DNA of 64,000 nt from Muscardinus avellanarius (GCA_963383645.1 OY726566.1:92936029-93000028); one strand, 5' to 3'; shown: positions 11,968 to 23,130, counted from the stretch's first letter. Notes: generated from the letters alone by a model not told the origin. Numbers and translations are program-made.

Positions 11968-12901
11968 GACTAAAAAATAGGGCTGGGGATGTAGCTCAGA
12001 GGTAGAATGCCCCTCGGTTCCATCCCCAGTACTATTAAGGAAAAAAAAAACACCACCAAAAACAAAAAAGGTAGAGAGTAGGGCACAGATAGGTTCAGAA
12101 GAAAGACCCTGTGAAGACAGAGGGAGAAGGCCAACATCTCCAAGTAAAGGAGAAGAAACCAACCCTGCCTACATCCTGATCTCAGATTTCTAGCCTTTAG
12201 AACTTTGATAAAATAAATTCCTACTGTTTACATCTCAGTCTGTGGTACTTTGTTATGACAGCCTGAGCAAACCAGTACAGTGAGGTTCAGAAGCAATAAT
12301 TGGAATGTAAATAAAGAACCTACTTAAATAGGAGGGGGAAAAAAAAAAAAGACCTCGGTCTGCAAATTAAAAATAAAACATTCAAGGTAAAATTCAACAA
12401 ATCTATTCTTGGATGTGATCCTGAAGTTTTTATTAAAAACAAATTCTATATGCAGTAGGGAGAATAATTATGTTATCTGCTTAAATCGAGTTATTTGTTT
12501 ACCCAATATCCATTCTCCCCTTCATTTTTTAATGGCAATACTTACTTGTTTCTGGTGGCCCTAGATCCAGCTAAAAAGGTTTTGTTTTGTTTTCCTTTTT
12601 TATAGCTACAGCTGTTCAGTGGGACTTCTGCTTGCAAGCTATTGAATGTGGATTCTTGGGGAAAATTTTCAAAGGTGCCAAGTAAATTAGCATGCTCAAT
12701 CTTTAACTCTTCAGTGGCCCTTCTGTCCTTTCTGTCTGGGACATGAATTGATGACATGAAGTTGTCTGAGATCTGAGATGACCTTGACAATCAAAGCCAC
12801 ATCCCAGCCTCTTTGAGCCCTAGATGGGCTTTTTTTTTTTTTTTTTAATGAGAGGAAAAAAAAACCTTTGTTTTACTTAATTATTTGGGTCTTCTTTTCG
12901 C

Positions 12902-12940
12902 ATCTATCTATCTATCTATCTATCTATCTATTTATTTATT
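12902..12940. repeat. (TCTA)n/(TTTA)n microsatellite
   Basis: About seven TCTA units passing into TTTA units, at the tail of the minus-strand SINE on its right. Confidence 0.95.
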
Positions 12941-13047
12941 TCAGACAATATCTCACTAAGTTGCCAAGGCTGGCCTTGAACTTTCATTCCTCCTGATTGC
13001 CTTCACAGTAGCTGGGATTATAGGTGTGTACCACCACACCTGTTGTA
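12941..13047 (-). mobile_element. B1-like SINE head, antisense
   Basis: tctcactaagttgccaaggc through gtagctgggattataggtgt-gtaccaccacacct. The ID tail is missing. Confidence 0.75.
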
Positions 13048-13309
13048 TACAGTTAGCTCTAATATTTTTCACAAAAAGGAGTGAAGTCAGGTTCATCAGA
13101 ATTTCTTCAATACTGAATGCTTGAAGACAGTGGAGTAAAGTCTATATTGTTGAATGGAGAAGAGTTGGGACCAAAGATTTCTGTACCCAGCCAAGTGGAC
13201 ATTGACATGCATGGACAGCAGAGAGACATTCTCAGATATAAACTTATAGGCAATAAGTAGCTTTTTTTTCTTAAGAAAAGTACTCAAAGATTAACTCTAA
13301 GACATAAAT

Positions 13310-13931
13310 AAAATCACTCTAGCTATATCACTTCTGGGTACTTTTGCAAAGGGACTGAAATCAGAGAAATATAGTAATATATGCATATCCATGTTAACAA
13401 CGGCACAATTCACAATAGCCAAATTGTGGAACCAACCTAGATATCTATTAACAGATGAATGGATTACAAAATTACGGGGTATACATTACAATGGAATTCT
13501 ACTCAGCAATAAAGAACAATAATGTCATTTGCAGGAAAATGGATGGTCCTGGAGAACATTATGTTAAGTGAGATTAGCTAGTCACAGAAAGTGAAGGGTC
13601 ATATGTTTTCTCTAATATGAGAAGCTAGGGAGTAATCAGGATACTAGAGGGACTTCAGATAATGGAGGAGAAGCTTCAGGAGAGTCAAGGAGGTGGTCCA
13701 GGGGAAGGGGAGTGGGGAGAGTGAGGACCAAAGAAGAAATGACTTCCATTGACATTCTGTACATATGTGAGAACATCAGGGTCAATCTCTATACCCTGCA
13801 TGGGGAATGGGTGCCGGAAATGGGGAGGGAGCTAGGGAAAAGCCCTCTAAGTGCGTGTAAGTTAGTCATTATACCTGTGATTTCTGTTCTGATGTGAGAG
13901 TATAATGCACCAATAAAAGTATTTAAAAAAT
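13310..13931 (+). mobile_element. L1 LINE 3' end (ORF2 tail and 3' UTR)
   Basis: It contains caattcacaatagccaaatt-gtggaaccaacctag, aacagatgaatgga, the ggaattctactcagcaataa block, ggagaacattatgttaagtg, and a 3' UTR ending atgcaccaataaaagtattt plus poly-A. 5'-truncated, lineage-type L1. Confidence 0.88.
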
Positions 13932-15228
13932 AAAGTCACCAAAGGACAAAAGAAATCACAACTTGAGAACAATAAAGTTTTAGGTAGCTTGAAACAACTG
14001 TGAGAACCGTACACCATTAGATATATTTATACAAGGTCAGAGATATAAGCTGAAAACTATTGTTAAAAAAGGTCTTTGTGGTCAAGAAATATTTCCTAAT
14101 AATAAATGGAATTTATATTTCCACATTAAGGTAGTAGAGAGTGGGAAACTTCAATTGGCAGCAAATGGCAAGGAACGCTGAATTTATGTGAGTTAGACGT
14201 TATTTTGCCTTGAACTTTAGCAATTAGAGAAAATGTATTGATTCAATTTGTTCTTGTTTTCTTAGCCTAAATATGTATATTTAAAGATGTCTAGTATTTA
14301 AAAATCACTAAGGAAGACAAAATCAAATAAAACATGCTCCTTATTTCAAAGGATGATAATATTAGTTAAGATTCGTGATTGCAAATAAAGAAAATCAGTA
14401 AATTAAAACATAAAAAAATTATTTGAAAACTATCAGGCATCGCACAGGATTTATAGGAACTATGTATAGCCATGTTCTTAATCCAGTAGGAGTGAAGGCA
14501 GATTAAGCAGTTGAGCACACAGTCTTAGAAAAGCTGCAGGAAGTATCGAGTGGGGTTGCTACCACGGCTGGGACTAGCCCTATAATGGCTGGAGTTTAAA
14601 CTCCGCTGGGAATGATCTGGAAATGGCCTGCTCTTTCCTAATTTAATCCAAATTTGAAGCCCTGGGTGAAAGCATCCATTTTACTGAGCAGTCTTGGCCA
14701 TAACTGGCCTTCTTCAGCATCTGTAGTAGGAAGTGGGGCTCTCTTTCTGCTTTGAATACAGTGGGGATTCTCTCTAAATACAAAGACTGTTCAGATGGTT
14801 GGTTCCCACAGACACCAAACAACACATTTCTGCTATAGGAGAAAACAAACAAAAATTACATTAAGAAATATAAAGAACAGAGGCTTTTGGTGTAGGCAAT
14901 AGACAACCAGTAGAATTTAGAAACGAAAGGTACACGCATAAATGCAGAAATAATGAAAATTGTATTTGGATGAAATGAATCAAAGAAATGGTGAGATTGT
15001 CCATGTTCTTAGCTCATAAAGATGTCAGTTCCAATTAAATCCCAGTTGAGGTTTTTGAAACTCAAATGAAATTTGAAGTTTACATGGGAAAATAAATACA
15101 TAAGAATTGTTTGTAAAAATTGAGGAGAGTTTGGAGGCGGGCTTTTCTTATGTGATACTAAATTATAATGTAAAGCTACCCTAATAAAAATAGCATAGGC
15201 ATGCGAAAAGAAAATAAAATTATTGGAG

Positions 15229-15365
15229 CCAGGCATGATGTCTGAGAACTGTAACCCCTTTACTTGGGAGTCTGAGACTAGAGAATTGCAGGTTTGAGGC
15301 TAGCCTCAGCAATTTATCAAGGCCCTCCGCAACTTAGACTCTTTAAGATTAAAAAGAAAAAATAA
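15229..15365 (+). mobile_element. B1-ID SINE, 3'-truncated
   Basis: agccaggcatgatgtctgag head, ggtttgaggctagcctcagc, ending in an A-rich run without a complete ID tail. Confidence 0.78.
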
Positions 15366-16288
15366 TTCCTGTGACAATATAGAATTCAGTGACAAACCCG
15401 GGATTCATGGGACTTTAGTATTTTTTTAACTATAATTCAAGTGGGAGTGGTGATATGGGAGATGAATACTACTTAGTGAATAGTATTGAGCCAGTTGGCT
15501 ATCGATTTGAGGAAAATATATTTAGGTATACCTCCTTTTTATACACAGAAAGTTCTAGCTAGAACTTTAAATGATAGAACCTTATAACATTAAAACATAT
15601 AGGAGAATATGTGTGATGGAAGCTTATCTGAGCATATTATAGAACATAAAAGCATTATGGTTAGAAGTTATTTAATAAATTTATGGTTATAAATTATTTA
15701 ATAAATTTAGCTATTAAAAACTGAAAATATATCTTCTATAAAATGGTGCCAAAAGATAAAACACAGACTCCGAGAAAAATGTGTATATTATATAAAGGTT
15801 AACTATCCAAAGTATGAAAATGTTCTTCACAATAGTAATAAAAAAATGAGAGGTAATTCATAGACTTAAATGCAAATGTATAATAAAAATAAAAAGGTTG
15901 CTCAACATTATGAGTAGAGAGATACAAACCTGAGAAATCAAACCCAAGTTTTGGATCATCAAATAGCTAAAATTAATGACAGCCATAGCATGCTATGGTG
16001 ACAGAGAGGAGGAGGTAAACAGCTTTCTTTTGGTGGTTGAATAACCAATATCCTTCTTTGGGGAATAAAAATTGTCATGTTCTTTGACCAAGGGATTTCA
16101 TTTTCAGTTCCACATTCTACAAAAACCATAGTAGTTCATAAAAAATATGTAACAGGTTGTTCATCGCAACATTATTATTATGTGTCCATTTCACATAATA
16201 CTGGACTTTGAAAAGGATCAAAAAGATCTCTATGTGCTGATGTGGTACTGTTTCTGGCCTGTGTTGTTGGGTATTAAAAAAAGAGAAA

Positions 16289-16470
16289 TGAGCTGATCTG
16301 GTGGCACGCCATTATTATCCAATACTTGGGACACTGAGACTGAAGGATCACAAATTTGAGAACCGCCTTGGCTATTTAAATGAAGTTTTGCTTCAAAAGA
16401 AAAAATAAAATAGGACTGAGGTGTAGTTTAGAGGTAGAATACCCATTGGTTCAATCCCTAGTAACCCCCT
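16289..16470 (+). mobile_element. B1-ID composite SINE, diverged
   Basis: tctggtggcacgccattatt head and ID tail ggactgaggtgtagtttaga to ccctagtaac. Inserted in the L1M relic. Confidence 0.8.
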
Positions 16471-16739
16471 CTACATACACAGTTGAAAACCAGTATATAT
16501 GATATTAACTTATTGCATAAAAATTGAATGGCTGGGTGCTTAAGTATGTATCATTTATATAGACATAATTATTTGTATGCGTATAGAAAATTCCTAGAAT
16601 AATACTGAAGAACTCATAACAGCAGTTACATGTTGGAAATAGAAATGGGCAGTAGAGAACAGGAAAGGATTTCCCTGTGTACACCGTGAACATGTGTTAC
16701 TCTTAATAATAATACAATTATTATTGATGACTTAGATGA

Positions 16740-16948
16740 TTTTTTTTTTTCAGAACTTGAGATTGAACCCAGGGGCATTCTACCTCTGAGCTACATCCCC
16801 AGCCCTACTTTAATTTAGTTTTTGAAACAGGGTCTCACTAAGTTGTGGGGGGCCTCACTAAGTAGCTGAGACTGGTGGTGAACCTGTGATCCTCCTGTCT
16901 CCGTCACCCAAGTACTGGGGTTACAGGTGTGTGCCACTATGCCCAGTA
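16740..16948 (-). mobile_element. B1-ID composite SINE
   Basis: Poly-T, antisense ID gattgaacccaggggcattc, then antisense head to gtgtgccactatgcccagta. Full length. Confidence 0.9.
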
Positions 16949-16977
16949 TAGATGATTTTTAAAAATGAAACAGGAAA

Positions 16978-17159
16978 GCCGGGCGTGGTGGCGCACGCTT
17001 GTAATCCCCGCGCTTGGGAGGCAGAGACAGGAGGATCTCGCAGGTTCGAAGCCAGGCGCGTGTGCTGGCTTAAGAGACCCTGTTTCCAAACAAAAATACC
17101 AAATAGGTGTCTGGGAGTGTAGCCCGGAGGTAGAAGGGCTTCCAGGAACCCCAGTACCA

Positions 17160-17205
<46 letters not shown>
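16978..17205 (+). mobile_element. Very young B1-ID SINE (ggttcgaagcc subfamily)
   Basis: Starts gccgggcgtggtggcgcacg and carries caggttcgaagccagg and a uniform tail ending cagtaccac plus 45 uninterrupted A residues. Flanked by a perfect 11-bp duplication gaaacaggaaa at 16967-16977 and 17207-17217. Confidence 0.95.
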
Positions 17206-17207
<2 letters not shown>

Positions 17208-17310
17208 AAACAGGAAAATATTTAGGCTATATAGGCGAAGGGAACAACTAGAGGTGAAAACTCTATACAGGATCATCTAAAGAATGTTGAAAACATAGCA
17301 AGCGTGCCTT

Positions 17311-17312
<2 letters not shown>

Positions 17313-17350
<38 letters not shown>

Positions 17351-17367
17351 TGCGTGTGTGTGTGTGT
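17313..17367. repeat. (TG)n microsatellite
   Basis: About 27 TG units with two CG interruptions. It yields spurious Cys/Val ORFs. Confidence 0.97.
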
Positions 17368-20155
17368 TGGAGAAACAGTTTTTTGGTGTATAAAATACTT
17401 AAAAAGGCATTACCCCCAAATGATCTTAATGGATTATTTTTCTTTATACTTTCAAAAGAGAAGTTGTACTTTTATAACCATGTAAAATCAATGAAATATT
17501 ATTAAGCACTTAGAGTCTCCTATTTACTCTTATTTACTGCATGCATCCTGGGTCGGCACCTGAAATCCTCCGGCTCATGGAGGAGAACATTTTGGTCCCA
17601 TGGATTTACTGTCTCTATTTGTCTCTGAGGTGTGAAGAGTGTTCAGAAGCCCATCTATTTTTTGCTCCCTAAGTTACCTTTTCTGTTTACATATGTCAGT
17701 TTTCTTTGTTATTTTTCATTTCTTTGTCTGTTTTCTCTCTTTGCTTAGATTTTATTTTTTTCACTTTATTTTCTATTACCATGTTTTCGCCCTTGGTCTG
17801 TCATGTGAAACCATGATTCTTTTTTTTTGTTGTTACTTTTATATCCTCTAACTTACTCATTATTTTTTCTGTATTTCCAAATAGGTCTTAGAATGGTATA
17901 GAATTACTATGCCAGCCATTCCTGTTTCATTATTCAGTTAAATTTTCTCACTAAGTGCATATTATCTTTGACAGATATTTCTCAGCTCAGTCAGAGAAAT
18001 ATGAATCTTTGGTCTTTGACAGGTACTCTGCCAGCTGTTCTGGTTATAGAAGTGAATATATTACTTACTAAATTTACAGCTTAAAGTTCAACTCACCTCT
18101 GCCAGGCTATGGAAGTGAGCTGTAGCTGTAAATTTTGGACATAGTTGGACCCATTTATTACTAAATGAAGGAAGAGACGTGTGCTCTAATTAAAAGAAAA
18201 TATTTAAAAGGTTGTCAGTACTTCTAACCTTTCTTTAAAAAGGACCATTTTAACAGGCTAAACATGTTTAGAAGCAGATCTTAACTAGTCAGGTGATTCA
18301 TTAATGGCTAGAAAGTTCTTGGGCTTATGGTGGCAGTAGTTGTTGCTTATTTTTTGATTTAACTTAATTTGCTTTCCAGTTTTTCTGCCCTCTGTTATGT
18401 TGTTATTAAATAACATTATTCACTTGGTGATTTTGGCAGGGGACTCTTTGCTAGTAGGGATTTAGTATACATCAACACTTATTTTCAACACTCAGCTATG
18501 AATAATTCTGAATACGTTTAAAATAAAATTTTGAAATTATGTATTGAAAATAAAATAACTCATCAATATTTCCTTCAAAATAAAGCAGTTCAGAGCATTC
18601 ATCCTAATTATAAACTTCCAAAGAATAGTCTATTTAATATTACATTTTGTTTTGTTTTTTAAGACATTGAGAGATTAAAAGCCCTTTGAAGGAATTAATA
18701 CCTTTTCAACCTTATCTCTGATGTATGGTGAGAATAGTCCTTTTTCTGTCTTGTGAAATGAAAACCAAGACCCAATACCATTTAAATATGATATTCTAGT
18801 ATAATACCTACCTTTCTGCCAAGCTTCATGTCTGTAGTCACTAAATGAGGGGGTGTGTCCCGTTTCTCTGGAACTTTTGAAACCAAGCCCTTCCATAAAA
18901 GAACGAGAAAAAAAAAAAACCCACCAAAAATCATTTCCAGAGTTACTTGCCTTTGGGTTAGTGTGCACAAAGGAGAAAATTGAAGCCTAAGGAAAAATTT
19001 TAGAGCGAGAAAAAGAGATGAGTCTATGAAAATAGTTCTGCAGTAAATTGACTTTCTAAAAGTTTATTGATGGAGTTTGAGGGCCCTTCTGGCTCTGATT
19101 ATAAAGTTGAGAGGTTATGTTTTTCAAAGTTAAAATGGCATGCCATGTATCACCCTATATTTAACAGAAATATACTTTCAGGTTAAAACTGAGAAAGTAA
19201 TTGTAGGTTTTAATCTAAAGTGAATTGTGTACCTCTGTATTCGTGGAGGCATATAACTTGTGTGTTTATACATATCAGTGTGCACACACTAACTGTACTT
19301 CTGTATTATTAGGCTTGGCAGGCAATATGCCAGCTATCCATACGCCTGAATTTTCTTGCTAATTGATTTCTTTATCTTGCTTTACAACCTCTACGTTGTT
19401 ATTAAAAGCCTTATAAAAGGTATTGTATTAGTCTATCATTTAAAGTTCAAATTAAATTTTTCTGAGTTCCCCAGTGGCAGCACTATAAACCTCAGTGATT
19501 ACCCTGTCTCTGAGGGCGTGTACATCCAGGGGCTAGGGGGCTGTGGGGAGCTGGTGTTTTCAGTTGTTAATAAAATACAGGCAAAAGACCTTAAGGTAGG
19601 TGAGAGTAGAAAAGTAAAAAGACAAAAATGGGCATGCAAGTGAAAGAATGGATAAATCTATGATTTAACTTGTTTTATAAGTACGTAAACTTTCATGACG
19701 AAGCATTGGGTTTTCTCAAGGTAGTTTAGGCAATTAGGAGTTTAAAGTTTAATATTGGTTGAAAAGAGTTATTAGAACTAACTGCCAGGTCAGCCCTTGC
19801 TGAAGGCTGCTTTTGAATCCTGTACCCCTTACTCCCATCAGCCTGTGCATGGTCATAGGTGTTGGCCCGGGCTGGGTTTGGTTAGCCCCTCCCCTACTCA
19901 TACTTGCATCTGCAGCACTGAGCGCACCGCCAAGCACTAGCACACGCTCAGGAACCGTTTGACTGATGACCCCTTCCTTCCTATGTAAGTGAAAAGGGAG
20001 ACTTTAATGACTGTCATCATCCTCAAGGCCTAGGACAATGGTTCATGCATTATTAATACTCAGCAAAAATAGTGATTCCTTAACTGGTAATTTCAGTCTT
20101 TACCACAGCTTATTTTTCAAAAACTTCTGAAAATATTTTTTAAAGTACTAGTTTT

Positions 20156-20375
20156 AGCTGGATGTGGCTGGCACACTCTTGTAATCCCAGGACTTGGGAG
20201 ACTGAGACAGGAGGATCATAGGTTTGTGGTCAGCCTCAGCTACTTAGAGAGGCTCTCTGCAACTTAATGAGACCCTGTTTTAAAATAAGGAATAAAAAAT
20301 AGGGGTGGAGGTATAACTTGGAGATAAGATGCCTCTGGGTTCAATCCCCAATACCACAAAAAAAAAAGAAAAAAT
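20156..20375 (+). mobile_element. B1-ID composite SINE
   Basis: gctggatgtggctggcacac head, cagcctcagctacttagaga, ID tail ggggtggaggtataacttgg to ccccaataccac and poly-A. Confidence 0.88.
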
Positions 20376-20392
20376 TAGTTTTAAAATATAGT

Positions 20393-20455
20393 GGTGGCTG
20401 TAGTACAGTGGTAGAATGCTTATGTAGCATGGATTCGATCTCTACCACTGCAAAA
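20393..20455 (+). mobile_element. ID-type SINE
   Basis: Free ID element: ggctgtagtacagtggtaga-atgcttatgtagcatggattcgatctctaccactgc, then an A-rich tail. The tagcatg...attcgatc form is closer to a simple ID than to the composite tails. Confidence 0.65.
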
Positions 20456-20849
20456 CTTAAACAAATGAATAAAAGTAAAAAAAAAATAAAACCTACCTAG
20501 CACTTTGTTCCAGAAGGAGTGTGGGAGGGAGATGGGGATAGATTACCGTGGGGGTGGGCTGCAGACGTTCACAATTGCACACATCCCTCCATCCTGATTG
20601 GGGAAGCCCTCTCTGTGGGCGTGGCCTCTTCCCTTCTCTCCCTGTGCCTGCGCTTCTTTTATGACCTACTTTGAAAATCATTTCCTTGGGCAGCCACTCC
20701 GGGTGGTGATGTGTTTCACGACTAGAAGTGAAAACTTTGGCATTATCATAGTTACCATGACGTTGGTGTCATTTGAACTTTATTTTAAACTGATAAAGTC
20801 ATTTTTAATACAAATAAGGAGAATAGCGCAGTCATGTAGCATAATTTCA

Positions 20850-21187
20850 CCAAAAGGTGGTCATGTTTTCCCTCCTGTTTGGAAGCCAGGTAGTAATGAG
20901 GGTATAAGAAGGACTTTGGATAATGGAGGAGAAACTCCTTTGGAGCGAAGGAGCTGGTCTAGAGGAGGGGGGCAGGGCTGGAGGGAGAATGAATAAAGAA
21001 AGCACTTTCATTGAGGGTAAGTACAGGTGTGAGAATACCAGTGCCAAACCCCAGTATCACGTGTGGACACAGGGAGGCCGCGGGAAGGGAGCAGGGGAAG
21101 CTCACCACGTGCTGTGTGCGTGCTGCCACCATCACTGTGAACCATGTTATGATGTGGACTGCAGTGCACCAGTAAAAGTACAGGTAT
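20850..21187 (+). mobile_element. L1 LINE 3' UTR fragment
   Basis: It begins near gtcatgttttccctcctgtt and includes gagggtataagaaggacttt. A G-rich 3' UTR block (ggaggggggcaggg) follows, ending with gactgcagtgcaccagtaaa. Same family as 13310-13931. Confidence 0.8.
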
Positions 21188-21230
21188 AAATTGTATATAT
21201 ATACATACATATATGTATACACATACACTG

Positions 21231-21555
21231 CTATAAATACTGAAAATACCGGTAAACAAGAAAAACAAAGCTGGTCATCCAGATGATCAAGAATATCCAT
21301 ACAGTAATTTTGTTAAACCTAGCATTGAAATAAAAGAGAAAATCATTTACGTCCTTAGACCCGTTAGACGACATCTTCACACTCCTGGCTGTGGCAGTCA
21401 CCACTGTATTGGGAACATACTTGAGAGTCATTTGAAGTCACAGCGTAAAGAGGGCTCATAACCAAAAGGAAAATAATGAGGGCCAGGCACCTGGTAGACA
21501 TGATGTTGGTTTTGGACAAAGTGCTAACGACTGCTTCTTTTCCCCTGAAGCTCAC
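21231..21555 (-). pseudogene. Antisense small-membrane-protein-like ORF pair, unidentified
   Basis: Two overlapping minus-strand frames. The upstream frame (21555-21364) contains MSTRCLALIIFLLVMSPLYA, a signal-peptide-like stretch. The downstream frame (21431-21231) ends with a single transmembrane-like segment ITVWIFLIIWMTSFVFLVY and a stop. One frameshift would join them. The left flank passes into AT/CA low-complexity DNA and an L1 end; the right edge overlaps the first five bases of the EXOC4 exon at 21551. It could be a decayed retrocopy of a small membrane protein gene or chance. I do not recognise the family. Confidence 0.3.
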
Positions 21556-21660
21556 ATGTGAAAGATGCTTCTCCTGGTCCTCTGATCGATGTTACAAACC
21601 TCCCTACTCCACGCAAATTTCTTGATGCCGCTCAGTACTCTACTCCTGGAGGTCCAAGTG
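21551..21660 (+). CDS. EXOC4: EXOC4 (Sec8) internal coding exon, second of three
   Basis: A 110-nt exon entering in phase 2 and leaving in phase 1. With AG from the previous exon it reads S-S-H-V-K-D-A-S-P-G-P-L-I-D-V and continues TNLPTPRKFLDAAQYSTPGG, then P-S plus one base. This is the Ser/Pro-rich linker of mammalian Sec8 and the least conserved part of the three exons. It is too short and in the wrong frame to stand out as an ORF. The acceptor is ttcttttcccctgaag. A TGCTAAC branch-point-like motif lies at 21522-21528, about 24 nt upstream. The donor gtaagt at 21661 is strong. The trailing G joins TG at 54926 to make Val. Confidence 0.95.
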
Positions 21661-21985
21661 GTAAGTTTTTTATTCTTGAGCCACTAAACTCTTTAATAGG
21701 CTGTAAATCCTAGACGAAGACCTGTTGGAGTCTGTGTGGTTGGGGCTGGGGAGGCCTAAATGTCTGGGAGCCTATAATGATCCCTTTGTGAGCCTCCCGG
21801 AACCTCAGGTGTAAAACCCTCACCTGGGCCTGGTGAGCTAACCCTGGCCGGCCACAGGGTCCAGCGTGGATGTGTTTTATTTGACCCATACTGTTGGGTT
21901 TGCTAGGTTGCATTTCACTGCTCTTTCACAGAGCGTGTGCCTTCAGCCTCTGTTGCTTCTATGAATTGTTACCCAGTTTGTTTTT

Positions 21986-22106
21986 GCTTTCTTTCTTTCT
22001 CTTCCTCCCTCCCTCCCTCCCTCCCTTCCTTCCTCCCTCCCTTTCTCCCTCCCTCCCTCCCTTCCTTCCTTTCTCCCTTCCTTCCTCCCTCCCTCCCTTC
22101 CTTCCT
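21986..22106. repeat. (CCTT/CCCT)n polypyrimidine tract
   Basis: About 120 bp of pure pyrimidine on the + strand with mixed CTTT, CCCT and CCTT units. It gives spurious Ser/Pro-Leu-Phe or Gly/Arg/Lys/Glu ORFs. Confidence 0.96.
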
Positions 22107-23130
22107 GTTGGTGCTCTGTAGTCATACACCTTAATGGGTTCAAGATGGCAGAGGCACACCACTCTACATGTGCACATCACTCATTCAGCCCTCCCCCAAC
22201 TCCGTTACATGTTTGTCTTAGTGATTGATTTTTTTGGTTTGTTTTTGTTGTTTCTGCGGTAGGTACTGGGAATGGAACCCAGGGACATTTCTACCTCTGA
22301 GCTACACGCCCAGCCTTATTTTTTTATTTTGAAACAGGATCTCACTGAGTTGCAAAGGACCTCACTAAGTAGCTGAGGCTGGCCATGAACTGAGATCCTC
22401 CTGTCTCAGCCTCCTGAATGCTGGATCACAAGCCTGCGCCACCACGCCTGGCTGTGATTAATTTTATATGTTTGTGAATATACATCATGCACATTAGAGA
22501 GTGTCTCTTCCCCCCTCATCTTCCTCAGTTAGGTCCCCTTATTTGCTCATCTAAGGCTTCTCCTCTTTGTCTAGAGTTTCTCCTATGACCCATTTCCTCC
22601 CTAGCTTTTGCATAGGGAAAGCTTCTGATTTTTGAATCTCACTTAGCATAATGTTCTCCAGTTCTGTCCATTTTTCTGCAGGTGACATCATTTTGTTCTT
22701 CTTTATGGCTGAGTGAAGTTCCAATGTGTACATATCCCACAGTTTCGTAATCCATTCATCTGTTGATGGACATCTTGGCTGGTTCCAGAGTTTGGCAATT
22801 GTGAATTGTGCAGCTATGGACATAGATATGCATGCATTAGTTTGGTCATTTGGTTTCCGTTTTTTGGGTAGATACCAGAAGTGGTATTGCTGGGTCATAT
22901 GGTAGGTTCATTCCCAATCTTCTGAGGATCCTCCAAAGTGGTTGTAATAATTCGCAATCCCACCAACAGTGTCTTAGAGTTCCCACTTCTCCACATCCTC
23001 GCCAGCATTTGTTGTTGTTTGTGTTTTGAATGATTTCCATTCTAGGTGGAGTTAGGTGAAATCTCAGGATAGTTTTGATTTGCATCTCTCTGACTGCTAA
23101 TGATGTTGAACATTATTTCATACATTTTAC
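22106..23130 (-). mobile_element. L1 LINE 3' end, antisense
   Basis: Antisense 3' UTR begins tgttggtgctctgtagtcat. After a SINE insertion the ORF2 C-terminus follows: minus frames encode [20 protein letters not shown] and [10 protein letters not shown] (22846-23085), and AAQFTIAKLWNQPRCPSTDE (22551-22898). These are typical L1 ORF2 tail motifs. 5'-truncated and frame-broken. Confidence 0.9.
22252..22453 (-). mobile_element. B1-ID composite SINE inside L1 3' UTR
   Basis: Antisense ID ggtactgggaatggaaccca to antisense head ggatcacaagcctgcgccac-cacgcctggctg. Confidence 0.9.

Larger units (their letters stand above)
11635..12072 (+). mobile_element. B1-ID SINE (outer copy), itself split by another SINE
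   Basis: Head 11635-11750 and ID tail 11968-12060 (gggctggggatgtagctcag). Perfect 10-bp target duplication agagagtagg at 11625-11634 and 12073-12082 inside the MaLR LTR. Confidence 0.88.
11475..12279 (+). mobile_element. MLT1-like MaLR LTR, interrupted by nested SINEs
   Basis: The left part 11475-11634 starts tgctgaaggtttgcatattg and includes aattaagttaacatgaggtc. The right part 12083-12279 includes accctgtgaagacagaggga and ends ctgtggtactttgttatgac...cagtaca. Together about 357 bp, the size of a MaLR LTR. It is split by the SINE nest at 11635-12072. Confidence 0.85.
14990..16735 (+). mobile_element. Ancient L1M-type LINE, ORF2 to 3' UTR
   Basis: Decayed sense L1. The RT-domain block at 14995-15228 (tgtccatgttcttagctcat ... 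gtaaagctaccctaataaaa) is followed by a 3' region with gctcaacattatgagtagag (about 15900) and gttgttcatcgcaacattat. Its distal 3' UTR reaches 16735 (tgtgttactcttaataataa). Two SINEs interrupt it (15229-15365, 16289-16470). Confidence 0.7.
9342..21550 (+). other. EXOC4: EXOC4 intron, 12,209 bp
   Basis: Complete intron bounded by gtgggt and cccctgaag. Its repeats are listed individually. Single-copy-looking stretches without recognised features are 9926-11474, 12280-12939, 13936-14989, 17368-20155 (about 2.8 kb, the longest repeat-poor block) and 20456-20849. A block at 10858-11208 is open on both strands but shows no recognised domain. Confidence 0.9.

Noticed and set aside
14643..14852. 69-codon minus ORF
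   Set aside because: No domain, no conservation evidence and ordinary length for chance in intron.
20393..20455. Possible tRNA gene (A/B box-like motifs)
   Set aside because: It lacks a full cloverleaf and sits among dozens of ID-type SINE tails; it is an ID element.
21894..22180. Ser/Pro/Leu/Phe-rich and Gly/Arg/Glu/Lys-rich ORFs on both strands
   Set aside because: They are translations of the (CCTT/CCCT)n tract.
22551..23085. Minus ORFs with protein-like motifs ([16 protein letters not shown])
   Set aside because: They are remnants of L1 ORF2, broken into different frames; not host genes.
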